NCBI RefSeq assembly: GCF_002236115.1
Contig: NZ_NIWT01000010.1
Coordinates: 186,001-250,000, forward strand
Origin: Pseudomonas jessenii
GTDB lineage: Bacteria > Pseudomonadota > Gammaproteobacteria > Pseudomonadales > Pseudomonadaceae
Direction: 5' to 3'
DNA length: 64,000 nucleotides
The notes under the pieces were generated by a model. It searched no databases, was not told the origin of the DNA, and saw only the letters and a program-made list of their open reading frames with translations. The position numbers and the translations under genes are program-made. Below are positions 25,116 to 33,890 of the stretch, one piece after another. Each line of letters opens with the position of its first letter. Position 1 is the stretch's first letter.

Positions 25116-26636
25116 ATGCGTTACGCTCACCCCGGTACTGAAGGCGCTATCGTTTCGTTCAAAGCCAAATACGGTAACTACATCGGCGGCGAGTTCGTCG
25201 CGCCTGTCAAAGGTCAGTACTTCACCAATACCTCGCCAGTGAATGGCCAACCGATTGCCGAATTCCCCCGCTCCACGGCCGAAGACATCGACAAGGCCCT
25301 GGACGCTGCCCACGCGGCGGCCGATGCCTGGGGCGCCACGTCCGCCCAGGCACGCTCGCTGGTGCTGCTGAAAATCGCCGACCGCATCGAACAGAACCTC
25401 GAACTGCTGGCAATCACCGAATCCTGGGATAACGGCAAAGCCGTTCGCGAAACCCTCAACGCCGACATCCCTCTGGCCGCCGACCACTTCCGCTACTTCG
25501 CCGGTTGCATCCGCGCCCAGGAAGGCAGCGCCGCCGAAATCGACGGCAACACCGTGGCCTATCACATCCATGAACCGCTGGGCGTGGTCGGGCAGATCAT
25601 TCCGTGGAACTTCCCGATCCTGATGGCCGCCTGGAAACTCGCCCCGGCGCTGGCTGCCGGCAACTGCGTGGTGCTCAAACCCGCCGAGCAAACCCCGCTG
25701 GGCATCACCGTGCTGGTCGAACTGATCGGCGACCTGCTGCCACCGGGCGTGCTGAACATCGTGCAAGGCTTCGGCAAAGAAGCCGGCGAAGCCCTGGCCA
25801 CCAGCAAACGCATCGCCAAGATTGCCTTCACCGGCTCGACCCCGGTCGGCTCGCACATCATGAAATGCGCGGCCGAAAACATCATTCCGTCCACCGTGGA
25901 GCTGGGTGGCAAGTCGCCGAACATCTTCTTCGAAGACATCATGAAAGCCGAACCGTCCTTCATCGAGAAGGCCGCCGAAGGCTTGGTGCTGGCATTCTTC
26001 AACCAGGGCGAAGTCTGCACCTGCCCTTCCCGGGCGCTGGTGCAAGAGTCGATCTACGACGAGTTCATGGCCGTCGTGATGAAAAAAGTCCTGCAAATCA
26101 AACGTGGCGACCCGCTGGACACCGACACCATGGTCGGCGCCCAGGCGTCCGAACAGCAATTCGACAAAATCCTTTCGTACCTGGAAATCGCCAAGGGCGA
26201 AGGCGCCGAGTTGCTGACCGGCGGCAAGGTGGAAAAACTCGAGGGCAACCTGGCGAGCGGGTATTACATCCAGCCGACGCTGCTCAAGGGCACCAACAAA
26301 ATGCGCGTGTTCCAGGAAGAAATCTTCGGTCCGGTGGTGAGCATCACCACCTTCAAGGACGAAGCCGAAGCCCTGGCCATCGCCAACGACACCGAGTTCG
26401 GCCTGGGTGCCGGCCTCTGGACCCGCGACATCAACCGCGCCTACCGCATGGGCCGCGCCATCAAGGCCGGTCGGGTGTGGACCAACTGCTACCACCTGTA
26501 CCCGGCGCACGCCGCGTTCGGCGGGTACAAGAAGTCCGGTGTCGGTCGTGAAACCCACAAGATGATGCTCGACCACTATCAGCAGACCAAAAACCTGCTG
26601 GTGAGCTACGACATCAATCCGCTGGGCTTCTTCTAA
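25116..26636 (+). CDS. NAD-dependent aldehyde dehydrogenase (ExaC-like, acetaldehyde from ethanolamine)
   Basis: A 506-residue aldehyde dehydrogenase, the same length as Pseudomonas ExaC/PA4022. Visible parts are the Rossmann motif FTGSTPVGSHI, the general-base Glu in VELGGKSPN and the catalytic Cys in FNQGEVCTCPSR. The C-terminal FGGYKKSGVGRETHK is also present. In this setting it most likely oxidises the acetaldehyde released by EutBC to acetate. The ribosome-binding site AAGGAGAG precedes the ATG, a sigma-54 promoter lies upstream and a terminator follows, so it can be expressed as a single-gene unit. Confidence 0.93.
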   Translation: MRYAHPGTEGAIVSFKAKYGNYIGGEFVAPVKGQYFTNTSPVNGQPIAEFPRSTAEDIDKALDAAHAAADAWGATSAQARSLVLLKIADRIEQNLELLAITESWDNGKAVRETLNADIPLAADHFRYFAGCIRAQEGSAAEIDGNTVAYHIHEPLGVVGQIIPWNFPILMAAWKLAPALAAGNCVVLKPAEQTPLGITVLVELIGDLLPPGVLNIVQGFGKEAGEALATSKRIAKIAFTGSTPVGSHIMKCAAENIIPSTVELGGKSPNIFFEDIMKAEPSFIEKAAEGLVLAFFNQGEVCTCPSRALVQESIYDEFMAVVMKKVLQIKRGDPLDTDTMVGAQASEQQFDKILSYLEIAKGEGAELLTGGKVEKLEGNLASGYYIQPTLLKGTNKMRVFQEEIFGPVVSITTFKDEAEALAIANDTEFGLGAGLWTRDINRAYRMGRAIKAGRVWTNCYHLYPAHAAFGGYKKSGVGRETHKMMLDHYQQTKNLLVSYDINPLGFF

Positions 26637-26642
26637 AACCGG

Positions 26643-26674
26643 GGGCGACACAGTTAACTCTGTGTCGCCCTTTC
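26643..26674 (+). terminator. intrinsic terminator after the aldehyde dehydrogenase gene
   Basis: GGGCGACACAG and CTGTGTCGCCC form an 11-bp stem with a short TTAACT loop, followed by TTTCT. Confidence 0.88.
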
Positions 26675-26679
26675 TACCG

Positions 26680-26777
26680 CCTTCGCGAGCAAGCCCGCTC
26701 CCACAGGTTTTTGTGGTGAATCCAGCTGTTGAGACCTGACACAGAACCCTGTGGGAGCGAGCTTGCTCGCGATAGCG
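26680..26777. repeat. REP pair (REPIN)
   Basis: The palindromes CTTCGCGAGCAAGCCCGCTC and GTGGGAGCGAGCTTGCTCGC are separated by about 45 bases in the gap between the aldehyde dehydrogenase terminator and the permease promoter. Confidence 0.85.
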
Positions 26778-26811
26778 ACTTAAATGACACAACACAAAAG
26801 GCTGGCCGCTC

Positions 26812-26827
26812 TGGCACGGGCCTTGCG
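26812..26827 (+). promoter_or_regulatory. sigma-54 (-24/-12) promoter of the ethanolamine permease gene
   Basis: TGGCACGGGCCTTGCG matches the sigma-54 consensus at all conserved positions (GG-N10-GC; TGGCACG, TTGC). It lies 80 bases before the permease ATG. No clear copy of the upstream activator motif was found next to it, so the activator may act from the sites at 24923-24973 or from weaker sites. Confidence 0.8.
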
Positions 26828-26907
26828 TACCCGTCATTCAGGAATTGCACCCAACCCGTCGCACCCGAAAGTCCAAAAGATCGAACAATAAAAATTAGAG
26901 AGGACTT

Positions 26908-28281
26908 ATGACTATTTCTTCCACACAGCTCAAACCCACACTCGGCACCCTGCATTTATGGGGCATTGCCGTCGGCCTGGTGATTTCCGGCGAGTACTTC
27001 GGCTGGAGTTACGGCTGGGGCACCGCAGGCACATTGGGTTTTCTCGTCACCGCGTTGATGGTGGCGACGATGTACACCTGCTTCATCTTCAGTTTTACCG
27101 AACTGACGACGGCGATTCCCCACGCTGGCGGACCGTTTGCCTACAGCCGCCGGGCCTTTGGTGAGAAAGGCGGGTTGATCGCCGGCATCGCCACCCTGAT
27201 CGAATTCGTCTTTGCGCCACCGGCCATCGCCATGGCCATCGGTGCCTACCTCAATGTGCAATACCCGGAACTGGACCCGAAGATCGCCGCCGTTGGCGCC
27301 TATTTCGTGTTCATGGGCCTGAATATCCTAGGTGTCAGCATCGCGGCCACCTTCGAGTTGGTGGTCACCGTGCTGGCAGTCGCTGAGTTGCTTGTATTCA
27401 TGGGCGTGGTCGCCCCAGGCTTCAGCTTCAGCAACTTCGTGCTCAATGGCTGGTCGGGTTCGAACGAGTTCACGATGGGCTCGATTCCCGGGATTTTTGC
27501 GGCGATCCCCTTTGCGATCTGGTTCTTCCTCGCCATCGAAGGCGCGGCCATGGCCGCCGAGGAAGCCAAGGACCCGAAACGCACGATCCCCAGAGCCTAT
27601 GTCAGCGGCATTCTGACCCTGGTGTTCCTGGCCATCGGCGTGATGGTGATGGCCGGCGGCGTCGGCGACTGGCGTCAACTGTCGAACATCAACGATCCGC
27701 TGCCCCAGGCGATGAAAGCCGTGGTCGGCGATAATTCGACCTGGATGCACATGCTGGTATGGATCGGTCTGTTCGGTCTGGTGGCAAGTTTCCACGGGAT
27801 CATTCTTGGCTATTCCCGGCAGTTCTTCGCCCTGGCTCGCGCCGGTTACTTGCCCAAGGGGCTGGCCAAACTCTCGCGCTTCCAGACGCCGCATCGGGCG
27901 ATTCTGGCCGGCGGCGTGATCGGCATCGCGGCGATCTACAGCGACGGTCTGGTCAACCTGCAAGGCATGAGCCTGACGGCTGCGATGATCACCATGTCGG
28001 TATTCGGCGCCATCGTGATGTACATCATCAGTATGCTGAGCCTGTTCAAGCTGCGTAAGACCGAACCGAACCTGGAGCGCACCTTCCGCGCGCCGGGCTA
28101 TCCGATCGTGCCGGGGATCGCGCTGTTCCTGGCGGTGGTGTGCCTGGTGGCGATGGCCTGGTTCAACACCTTGATCGGCCTGGTTTTCCTCGGCTTTATG
28201 GTTGCCGGGTACCTGTACTTCCAGTTGACTGCCAAGCAACGTTCCGAGGCACCGGCAGACGCTATGCTCGAAGGTATCTGA
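26908..28281 (+). CDS. eat: ethanolamine permease (APC superfamily)
   Basis: A 457-residue inner-membrane amino-acid/polyamine/organocation transporter with about twelve hydrophobic segments. Family hallmarks include WGIAVGLVISGEYFGWSYGW in the first helix, FTELTTAIPHAGGPFAYSRR, and EGAAMAAEEAKDPKRTIPRA in the sixth-helix region. Orthologues import ethanolamine. It lies between the aldehyde dehydrogenase and eutBC and has its own sigma-54 promoter and an AGAGAGGA ribosome-binding site. Confidence 0.93.
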   Translation: MTISSTQLKPTLGTLHLWGIAVGLVISGEYFGWSYGWGTAGTLGFLVTALMVATMYTCFIFSFTELTTAIPHAGGPFAYSRRAFGEKGGLIAGIATLIEFVFAPPAIAMAIGAYLNVQYPELDPKIAAVGAYFVFMGLNILGVSIAATFELVVTVLAVAELLVFMGVVAPGFSFSNFVLNGWSGSNEFTMGSIPGIFAAIPFAIWFFLAIEGAAMAAEEAKDPKRTIPRAYVSGILTLVFLAIGVMVMAGGVGDWRQLSNINDPLPQAMKAVVGDNSTWMHMLVWIGLFGLVASFHGIILGYSRQFFALARAGYLPKGLAKLSRFQTPHRAILAGGVIGIAAIYSDGLVNLQGMSLTAAMITMSVFGAIVMYIISMLSLFKLRKTEPNLERTFRAPGYPIVPGIALFLAVVCLVAMAWFNTLIGLVFLGFMVAGYLYFQLTAKQRSEAPADAMLEGI

Positions 28282-28339
28282 ATGCACCGGCACCGGGATT
28301 TTTGCCGGTGCCTGCCTTATCAAAGTGCACAGAGGCTCC

Positions 28340-28433
28340 ATGTGGGAGCGAGCTTGCTCGCGATAGCGGATATTCATTCGACACATGCGTTGGATTTAAA
28401 ACCGTCATCGCGAGCAAGCTCGCTCCCACAGGG
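28340..28433. repeat. REP pair (REPIN) between permease and eutB
   Basis: The palindromes GTGGGAGCGAGCTTGCTCGC and GCGAGCAAGCTCGCTCCCAC are separated by about 50 bases within the 191-base gap between eat and eutB. If eat and eutBC share a transcript, the structure could set their relative levels. Confidence 0.85.
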
Positions 28434-28472
28434 ATTGACAGTGTTAGCTAGAGAACAGGAGGACTCCGCCCC

Positions 28473-29867
28473 ATGGCCGTATATGCCCATTCCGTCGGCG
28501 CCCAGACCTATCGCTTCGACAGCCTCAAGGATGTGATGGCCAAGGCCAGCCCAGCGCGTTCCGGGGATTTTCTGGCCGGTGTCGCGGCCCTCAATGACGG
28601 CGAGCGCGTCGCGGCACAGATGACTTTGGCCGATATTCCGCTATCCCACTTCCTGCAAGATGTTTTGATTCCCTATGAGTCCGATGAAGTCACCCGCCTG
28701 ATCATCGACACCCACGACAAACAAGCCTTCTCGGTCGTCAGCCACCTTACCGTCGGCGGCTTTCGCGATTGGCTGCTCAGCGATGCCGCCGACGAGCAGG
28801 TTCTGCGCGCCCTCGCCCCCGGCCTGACCCCGGAAATGGTTGCCGCCGTGTCGAAGATCATGCGCGTGCAGGATCTGGTGCTGGTGGCGCAGAAAATCCG
28901 TGTGGTCACGAAATTCCGCGGCACCCTCGGCCTGCGTGGGCGACTGTCCACGCGCCTGCAACCGAACCACCCCACCGACGAACCGGCCGGTATCGCCGCA
29001 AGCATTCTCGACGGCCTGCTGCACGGCAACGGCGATGCCATGATCGGCATCAACCCGGCCACCGACAGCATCGCCTCGATTTGCGCCATGCTGGAAATGC
29101 TCGACGCGATCATCCAGCGCTACGAAATCCCGACCCAGGCGTGCGTGCTGACCCATGTCACCACGTCGATCGAAGCGATCAATCGCGGCGTCCCATTGGA
29201 CCTGGTGTTCCAGTCGATCGCCGGCACCGAAGCGGCCAACGCCAGTTTCGGCATCAACCTCAGTATATTGCAGGAAGGTTACGACGCAGGTTTGAGCCTC
29301 AATCGCGGCACGCTGGGCCAGAACCTGATGTACTTCGAAACCGGCCAGGGCAGTGCCCTGTCGGCCAACGCCCATCACGGCGTTGATCAGCAAACCTGCG
29401 AAACCCGGGCCTACGCCGTGGCGCGGCATTTCAAACCGTTTCTGGTGAACACCGTCGTCGGCTTCATCGGCCCGGAATACCTGTACAACGGCAAACAGAT
29501 CATCCGCGCCGGCCTCGAAGACCACTTCTGCGGCAAATTGCTCGGTGTGCCCATGGGTTGCGACATCTGCTACACCAACCACGCCGAAGCCGACCAGGAC
29601 GACATGGACACCCTGCTGACCCTGCTGGGCGTCGCCGGGATCAACTTCATCATGGGCATCCCCGGCTCCGACGACATCATGCTCAACTACCAGACCACTT
29701 CGTTCCACGATGCGCTCTACACCCGACAGACCCTGGGGTTGAAGCCCGCACCGGAATTCGAACAGTGGCTGGCGAGAATGGGCATCTTCACTCAAGCCGA
29801 TGGCAGGGTTCTCTTCGGCGACAGCCTGCCGCCAGCCTTCCGGCAGGCCTTGGCGCAACTGGGATGA
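28473..29867 (+). CDS. eutB: ethanolamine ammonia-lyase, large subunit
   Basis: A 464-residue TIM-barrel subunit of the adenosylcobalamin-dependent lyase that turns ethanolamine into acetaldehyde and ammonia. Family segments include FRGTLGLRGRLSTRLQPNHP, GNGDAMIGINPATDS, FGINLSILQEGYDAG and CDICYTNHAEADQDD. AGGAGGA precedes the ATG. It is coupled to eutC by a four-base overlap. No shell or reactivase genes accompany it, which is the simple, compartment-free arrangement typical of pseudomonads. Confidence 0.96.
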   Translation: MAVYAHSVGAQTYRFDSLKDVMAKASPARSGDFLAGVAALNDGERVAAQMTLADIPLSHFLQDVLIPYESDEVTRLIIDTHDKQAFSVVSHLTVGGFRDWLLSDAADEQVLRALAPGLTPEMVAAVSKIMRVQDLVLVAQKIRVVTKFRGTLGLRGRLSTRLQPNHPTDEPAGIAASILDGLLHGNGDAMIGINPATDSIASICAMLEMLDAIIQRYEIPTQACVLTHVTTSIEAINRGVPLDLVFQSIAGTEAANASFGINLSILQEGYDAGLSLNRGTLGQNLMYFETGQGSALSANAHHGVDQQTCETRAYAVARHFKPFLVNTVVGFIGPEYLYNGKQIIRAGLEDHFCGKLLGVPMGCDICYTNHAEADQDDMDTLLTLLGVAGINFIMGIPGSDDIMLNYQTTSFHDALYTRQTLGLKPAPEFEQWLARMGIFTQADGRVLFGDSLPPAFRQALAQLG

Positions 29868-30700
29868 GCATTGACATGGATAAATTACCCTTCGATCCAC
29901 ACAACCCTTGGCTGGAGCTACGACGCCTGACGCCGGCGCGAATTGCCCTGGGCCGCACCGGCACCAGCATTCCCACCCGCGCACAACTGGACTTCCAATA
30001 CGCCCACGCTCAAGCGCGGGATGCAGTGCACTTGCCGTTTGACCATGCCTCCCTCAGCGCGCAATTGGCCGAACGTGATCGCGAGTGCCTTTTGCTGCAC
30101 AGTGCGGCGACGGATCGCAACACGTACCTGCAACGCCCCGACCTTGGGCGAAAACTCAGTGATGCCTCGGCGCAGGCCCTGCGTGATTACGCGGTGGCTC
30201 ATCCGGGAGGCGTGGACCTGGTGATCGTGGTCGCCGACGGCCTGTCGGCATTGGCCGTTCATCGCCATACCCTGCCGTTTCTGGCGCGCTTCGAAGAGCA
30301 AATGACCGGCGACGGCTGGACTGTTGCGCCAGTCGTACTCGTAGAACAGGGCCGGGTGGCCGTCGCCGATGAGATCGGTGAGTTGCTTGGCGCAAAAATG
30401 ACCGTGATCCTCATCGGCGAACGCCCTGGCCTCAGCTCCCCGGACAGCCTGGGATTATATTTCACCTACAATCCCAAGGTCGGCCTTACCGATGCCTACC
30501 GTAATTGCATCTCCAATGTCCGGCTCGAAGGCCTGAGCTACGGCATGGCGGCACACCGATTGCTGTATTTGATGCGCGAAGCCTGCCGGCGGCAGTTGTC
30601 AGGGGTCAATCTGAAGGACGAAGCGCAGGTTCAGACACTGGACTCGGACACGGGAGGCGACATGAAAGGAAATTTCCTGCTCGGACCGCCGAATGCCTGA
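29864..30700 (+). CDS. eutC: ethanolamine ammonia-lyase, small subunit
   Basis: The cobalamin-binding small subunit (278 residues). Characteristic parts are TSIPTRAQLDFQYAHAQARD, YLQRPDLGRKLS, VIVVADGLSALAVHRHT and the C-terminal GERPGLSSPDSLGLYFTYNP. The ATG at 29864 overlaps the eutB stop; a second ATG four codons later (MDKLPFDP) is also possible. Long in-frame sequence further upstream is only an alternative frame inside eutB. Confidence 0.95.
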   Translation: MSIDMDKLPFDPHNPWLELRRLTPARIALGRTGTSIPTRAQLDFQYAHAQARDAVHLPFDHASLSAQLAERDRECLLLHSAATDRNTYLQRPDLGRKLSDASAQALRDYAVAHPGGVDLVIVVADGLSALAVHRHTLPFLARFEEQMTGDGWTVAPVVLVEQGRVAVADEIGELLGAKMTVILIGERPGLSSPDSLGLYFTYNPKVGLTDAYRNCISNVRLEGLSYGMAAHRLLYLMREACRRQLSGVNLKDEAQVQTLDSDTGGDMKGNFLLGPPNA

Positions 30701-30814
30701 ACCGCTTGCGCATTGCACATTCGTACCAGTTTCAGGCAGGATCGTTGCGCGGCCGCCAAGGGTTTCCCATCGCCGTCAGAGACGTAAGACAGCCACTTGA
30801 AGACGAGACCTACC

Positions 30815-31276
30815 ATGCGGATTATTCAAGCGACCCTCGAACACCTGGACCTGCTGACACCCTTGTTCGTCAAATATCGCGAGTTTTATGGTTCCCTGCC
30901 GTATCCGGACTCGTCCCGGGCGTTCCTCGAGAAACGCCTGCGTCGCAAGGAGTCGGTGATCTACCTGGCGCTGTCCGATGATGACAGCAACAAACTGATG
31001 GGTTTCTGCCAGCTGTACCCGAGCTTCTCTTCGCTTTCGCTCAAGCGTGTATGGATCCTCAACGATATTTATGTCGCCGAAGACGCCCGCCGCCAGCTGG
31101 TGGCCGACAACCTGATCCGCACCGCAAAAAAAATGGCCAAGGAAACCAATGCCGTGCGCATGCGTGTTTCCACCAGCAGCAACAACGAAGTCGCGCAGAA
31201 AACCTACGAGTCCATCGGATTCAAGGAAGACACCGAATTCAAGAACTACGTGCTGCCGATCAGCGACGAACTCTGA
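30815..31276 (+). CDS. GNAT family N-acetyltransferase
   Basis: A 153-residue acetyltransferase with the beta-strand/motif-A pattern RVWILNDIYVAEDARRQLVA (acetyl-CoA binding) and the C-terminal NNEVAQKTYESIGFKED. The orthologue sits at the same place after eutC in other pseudomonads. The substrate is unknown; a link to ethanolamine metabolism rests only on synteny. Confidence 0.88.
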   Translation: MRIIQATLEHLDLLTPLFVKYREFYGSLPYPDSSRAFLEKRLRRKESVIYLALSDDDSNKLMGFCQLYPSFSSLSLKRVWILNDIYVAEDARRQLVADNLIRTAKKMAKETNAVRMRVSTSSNNEVAQKTYESIGFKEDTEFKNYVLPISDEL

Positions 31277-31287
31277 ATCACCTGCAC

Positions 31288-31364
31288 CCTGCTCGCGATG
31301 GCATCGACTGGATTACACTGGTCCAACGAAGTAACGGCATCGTGAGCAGGCTCGCTCCCACCTG
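31288..31364. repeat. degenerate REP pair
   Basis: CCTGCTCGCGATGGCA and CGTGAGCAGGCTCGCTCCC form a shortened inverted pair in the gap before the DedA gene. The left element has lost its outer arm. Confidence 0.7.
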
Positions 31365-31546
31365 TTCGTTATCAAACATCAGCCCTGTCATGACATTCCC
31401 CGCTACAATCTCGACGCGATTTTCACCACTCGCCTCGTATAATCCCGATATTCCCGGCTTGTAAGAAAAACTACCCCTATCCGTAGTCTTACGCGAAGTC
31501 ATCCGCACAGGTCTGCTGAGTCGGGCCGTCACCACAGGTGCTTTCC

Positions 31547-32203
31547 ATGGATTTCAACCCGATCGACATTGTCCTGCATCTCGACGTCTACCTCGACATG
31601 CTTGTAACCAACTACGGGGCATGGATCTACGCCATTCTGTTCATGGTGATCTTCTGTGAAACCGGCCTTGTGGTCATGCCCTTCCTGCCGGGCGACTCCC
31701 TGCTGTTCATCGCTGGCGCCGTGGCGGCCGGTGGCGGCATGGATCCGGTACTGCTCGCCGGCCTGCTGATGCTGGCGGCGATCCTGGGCGACAGCACCAA
31801 CTACATCATCGGACGAACGGCAGGTGAAAAGCTGTTCAGCAATCCGGACTCGAAGATCTTCCGTCGTGACTACCTGCAACAAACCCACGACTTCTACGAC
31901 AAGCACGGCGGCAAAACCGTGACCCTGGCGCGCTTCCTGCCGATCATCCGTACTTTTGCACCGTTCGTCGCCGGCGTGGGGAGAATGCCTTATCCGCGTT
32001 TCTTTGCCTTCAGCGTGCTGGGCACCATCCTATGGGTCGGCGGCCTGGTGACGCTCGGTTACTTCTTCGGCAACGTGCCGTTCATCAAGAAGAACCTGTC
32101 GCTACTGGTAGTCGGCATCATCTTGCTCTCGCTGGTGCCGATGATCATTGGCATGGTGCGTAACCGCCTTGCCGGTTCGAATTCCAAAGCCGAATCGCGC
32201 TGA
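31547..32203 (+). CDS. DedA family (VTT domain) membrane protein
   Basis: A 218-residue inner-membrane protein with about five or six hydrophobic segments. DedA motifs include FCETGLVVMPFLPGDSLLF, LGDSTNYIIGR, and FYDKHGGKTVTLARFLPIIR followed by TFAPFVAGVGRMPYPRFF. DedA proteins are linked to undecaprenyl-phosphate or phospholipid scrambling and to cation and drug tolerance. The ATG at 31547 has AGGTG six bases upstream. This is the second DedA-fold gene in the window, here without a PAP2 domain. Confidence 0.92.
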   Translation: MDFNPIDIVLHLDVYLDMLVTNYGAWIYAILFMVIFCETGLVVMPFLPGDSLLFIAGAVAAGGGMDPVLLAGLLMLAAILGDSTNYIIGRTAGEKLFSNPDSKIFRRDYLQQTHDFYDKHGGKTVTLARFLPIIRTFAPFVAGVGRMPYPRFFAFSVLGTILWVGGLVTLGYFFGNVPFIKKNLSLLVVGIILLSLVPMIIGMVRNRLAGSNSKAESR

Positions 32204-32207
32204 CACG

Positions 32208-33020
32208 ATGTGGTCCCTGAGCGCCTGGCGTCGCAGGCGCACCCTGGCAAAACACCCGATTGCCGACGACATGTGGCAACGGGTGCGCCATCACTTGAGT
32301 TTTCTCGACGGCATCAGCGCCGCCGAAGACCAATGGCTGCGCGAAGCCTGCGTACTGTTCCTCGAAGACAAGCACCTGAGCGCCCTGCCCGGCGTCGAAC
32401 TGCATCAGGAACAACGCCTGCTGCTCGCCGCCCAGGCGCAATTGCCGCTGCTGCACCTCGGCGACCTGAACTGGTATCAGGGCTTCCACGAAATCATCCT
32501 CTACCCAGACGACTTCCTCAGCCCCCAGCGCCATCGCGATGCCAGCGGTGTCGAACACGAATGGGACGGTGAGCACAGTGGTGAAGCCTGGCAGCAAGGC
32601 CCGATCATCCTCGCCTGGCCCGGCGTAATGGCCAGCGGAGGCTGGGAAGGCTACAACCTGGTGATCCACGAACTGGCGCACAAGCTCGACATGCTCAACG
32701 GCGTCGCCAACGGCCTGCCGCCGCTGCATGCCGACATGCGCGTCAGCGACTGGGCCAACGTCATGCAAGAGGCCTACGACGACCTCGACCGGCAACTGGA
32801 ACGTAATCCCGATGCCGAAACCGCCATCGATCCGTATGCCGCCGAAAATCCTGCCGAGTTCTTCGCCGTCACCAGCGAATACTTCTTCAGCGCCCCGGAT
32901 TTGCTGCACGAGGCTTATCCACAGGTGTACCAGCAGTTGAAGCTGTTCTATCGCCAGGATCCGCTGGCGAGGTTGAAGCAACTTCAGGCGCATGACCCTG
33001 TCTATCAGGCACACCAGTGA
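32208..33020 (+). CDS. mtfA: zinc-dependent peptidase MtfA (M90)
   Basis: A 270-residue cytoplasmic metallopeptidase. The HExxH zinc motif is in VIHELAHKLDMLNG, and NPAEFFAVTSEYFF supplies the downstream ligand region. E. coli MtfA binds the repressor Mlc and so influences the glucose PTS; the Pseudomonas target is not known. It begins five bases after the DedA stop. Confidence 0.92.
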   Translation: MWSLSAWRRRRTLAKHPIADDMWQRVRHHLSFLDGISAAEDQWLREACVLFLEDKHLSALPGVELHQEQRLLLAAQAQLPLLHLGDLNWYQGFHEIILYPDDFLSPQRHRDASGVEHEWDGEHSGEAWQQGPIILAWPGVMASGGWEGYNLVIHELAHKLDMLNGVANGLPPLHADMRVSDWANVMQEAYDDLDRQLERNPDAETAIDPYAAENPAEFFAVTSEYFFSAPDLLHEAYPQVYQQLKLFYRQDPLARLKQLQAHDPVYQAHQ

Positions 33021-33133
33021 GCGCCATACGACTTCTGGTCCATGGCGTCGACACAGGAATATGCCTATAATCGCCGCCACTTTTTGGTCAATCCGGCCAA
33101 GTGTTTTTGGTCAACTAACGGGGGCAACGCCCA

Positions 33134-33661
33134 ATGAGCTACAGCAAGATTCCGGCTGGCAAAGACCTGCCGAACGACATCTACGTCGCGATCGAGATCC
33201 CGGCCAACCACGCGCCGATCAAATACGAAATCGACAAAGACAGCGATTGCCTGTTCGTTGACCGTTTCATGGCCACCCCAATGTTCTACCCGGCCAACTA
33301 CGGTTACATCCCGAACACCCTGGCTGACGACGGTGATCCCCTCGACGTGCTGGTCGTAACCCCTTACCCGGTTGCTCCAGGTTCGGTAATCCGCGCCCGT
33401 CCGGTCGGCATCCTGAACATGACCGACGACGGCGGCGGCGATGCCAAAGTCATCGCAGTCCCACACGACAAGCTGTCCCAGCTGTACGTCGACGTGAAGG
33501 AATACACCGACCTGCCAGCGCTGCTGATCCAGCAGATCGAGCACTTCTTCGCGAACTACAAAGATCTCGAAAAAGGCAAATGGGTGAAGATCGAAGGCTG
33601 GGCCGGCGCAGACGCCGCCCGCGAAGCGATCACCAAGTCGGTTGCTGCCTACAAAGGCTAA
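33134..33661 (+). CDS. ppa: inorganic pyrophosphatase (class I)
   Basis: A 175-residue soluble pyrophosphatase that hydrolyses PPi to drive biosynthesis. The signature DDGDPLDVLVVT holds the metal-binding aspartates; FVDRFMATPMFYPANYGYIPN and KWVKIEGW complete the family pattern. A GGGGGC element precedes the ATG and a strong terminator follows. Confidence 0.97.
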   Translation: MSYSKIPAGKDLPNDIYVAIEIPANHAPIKYEIDKDSDCLFVDRFMATPMFYPANYGYIPNTLADDGDPLDVLVVTPYPVAPGSVIRARPVGILNMTDDGGGDAKVIAVPHDKLSQLYVDVKEYTDLPALLIQQIEHFFANYKDLEKGKWVKIEGWAGADAAREAITKSVAAYKG

Positions 33662-33695
33662 GCCCGGCTGCAGGCTTTTAGCTGCAAGTGGCAAG

Positions 33696-33724
33696 AAAAA
33701 CCCCGGATGATCCGGGGTTTTTTG
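33696..33724 (+). terminator. intrinsic terminator after ppa
   Basis: AACCCCGGATGATCCGGGGTT forms a tight hairpin directly followed by TTTTTT. Confidence 0.92.
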
Positions 33725-33755
33725 TGGGTGCCAGATAAGCACACCAAACACTACG

Positions 33756-33840
33756 TTTAAACAGGCATTCCCATGGTTTTTGTCTGTTTAAAATTCCCCA
33801 AGTGCGTCTTACATCCGGTCGTAAATTTCCCGCGAAATTT
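33756..33840. promoter_or_regulatory. two palindromic operator candidates upstream of the repressor gene
   Basis: TTTAAACAG (33756-33764) and CTGTTTAAA (33784-33792) are perfect inverted 9-mers 19 bases apart. AAATTTC-CCGC-GAAATTT (33823-33840) is a second perfect dyad. Both lie in the AT-rich leader of the LexA/PrtR-like gene, where autoregulatory operators are expected. No other gene starts here. Confidence 0.6.
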
Positions 33841-33890
33841 GAACGAGGCGTTTATTCAATCCCTTGTTAGCCGCCAGTAGACTCGCGTTC

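Noticed and set aside
25086..26837. 583-codon frame opposite the aldehyde dehydrogenase gene
   Set aside because: Antisense shadow running through a terminator and REP elements; Gly/His/Val-rich with no motif.
26680..28433. Repeated palindromes suggesting a CRISPR array
   Set aside because: They are isolated inverted REP pairs in separate gaps, not regularly spaced direct repeats, and no cas genes are present.
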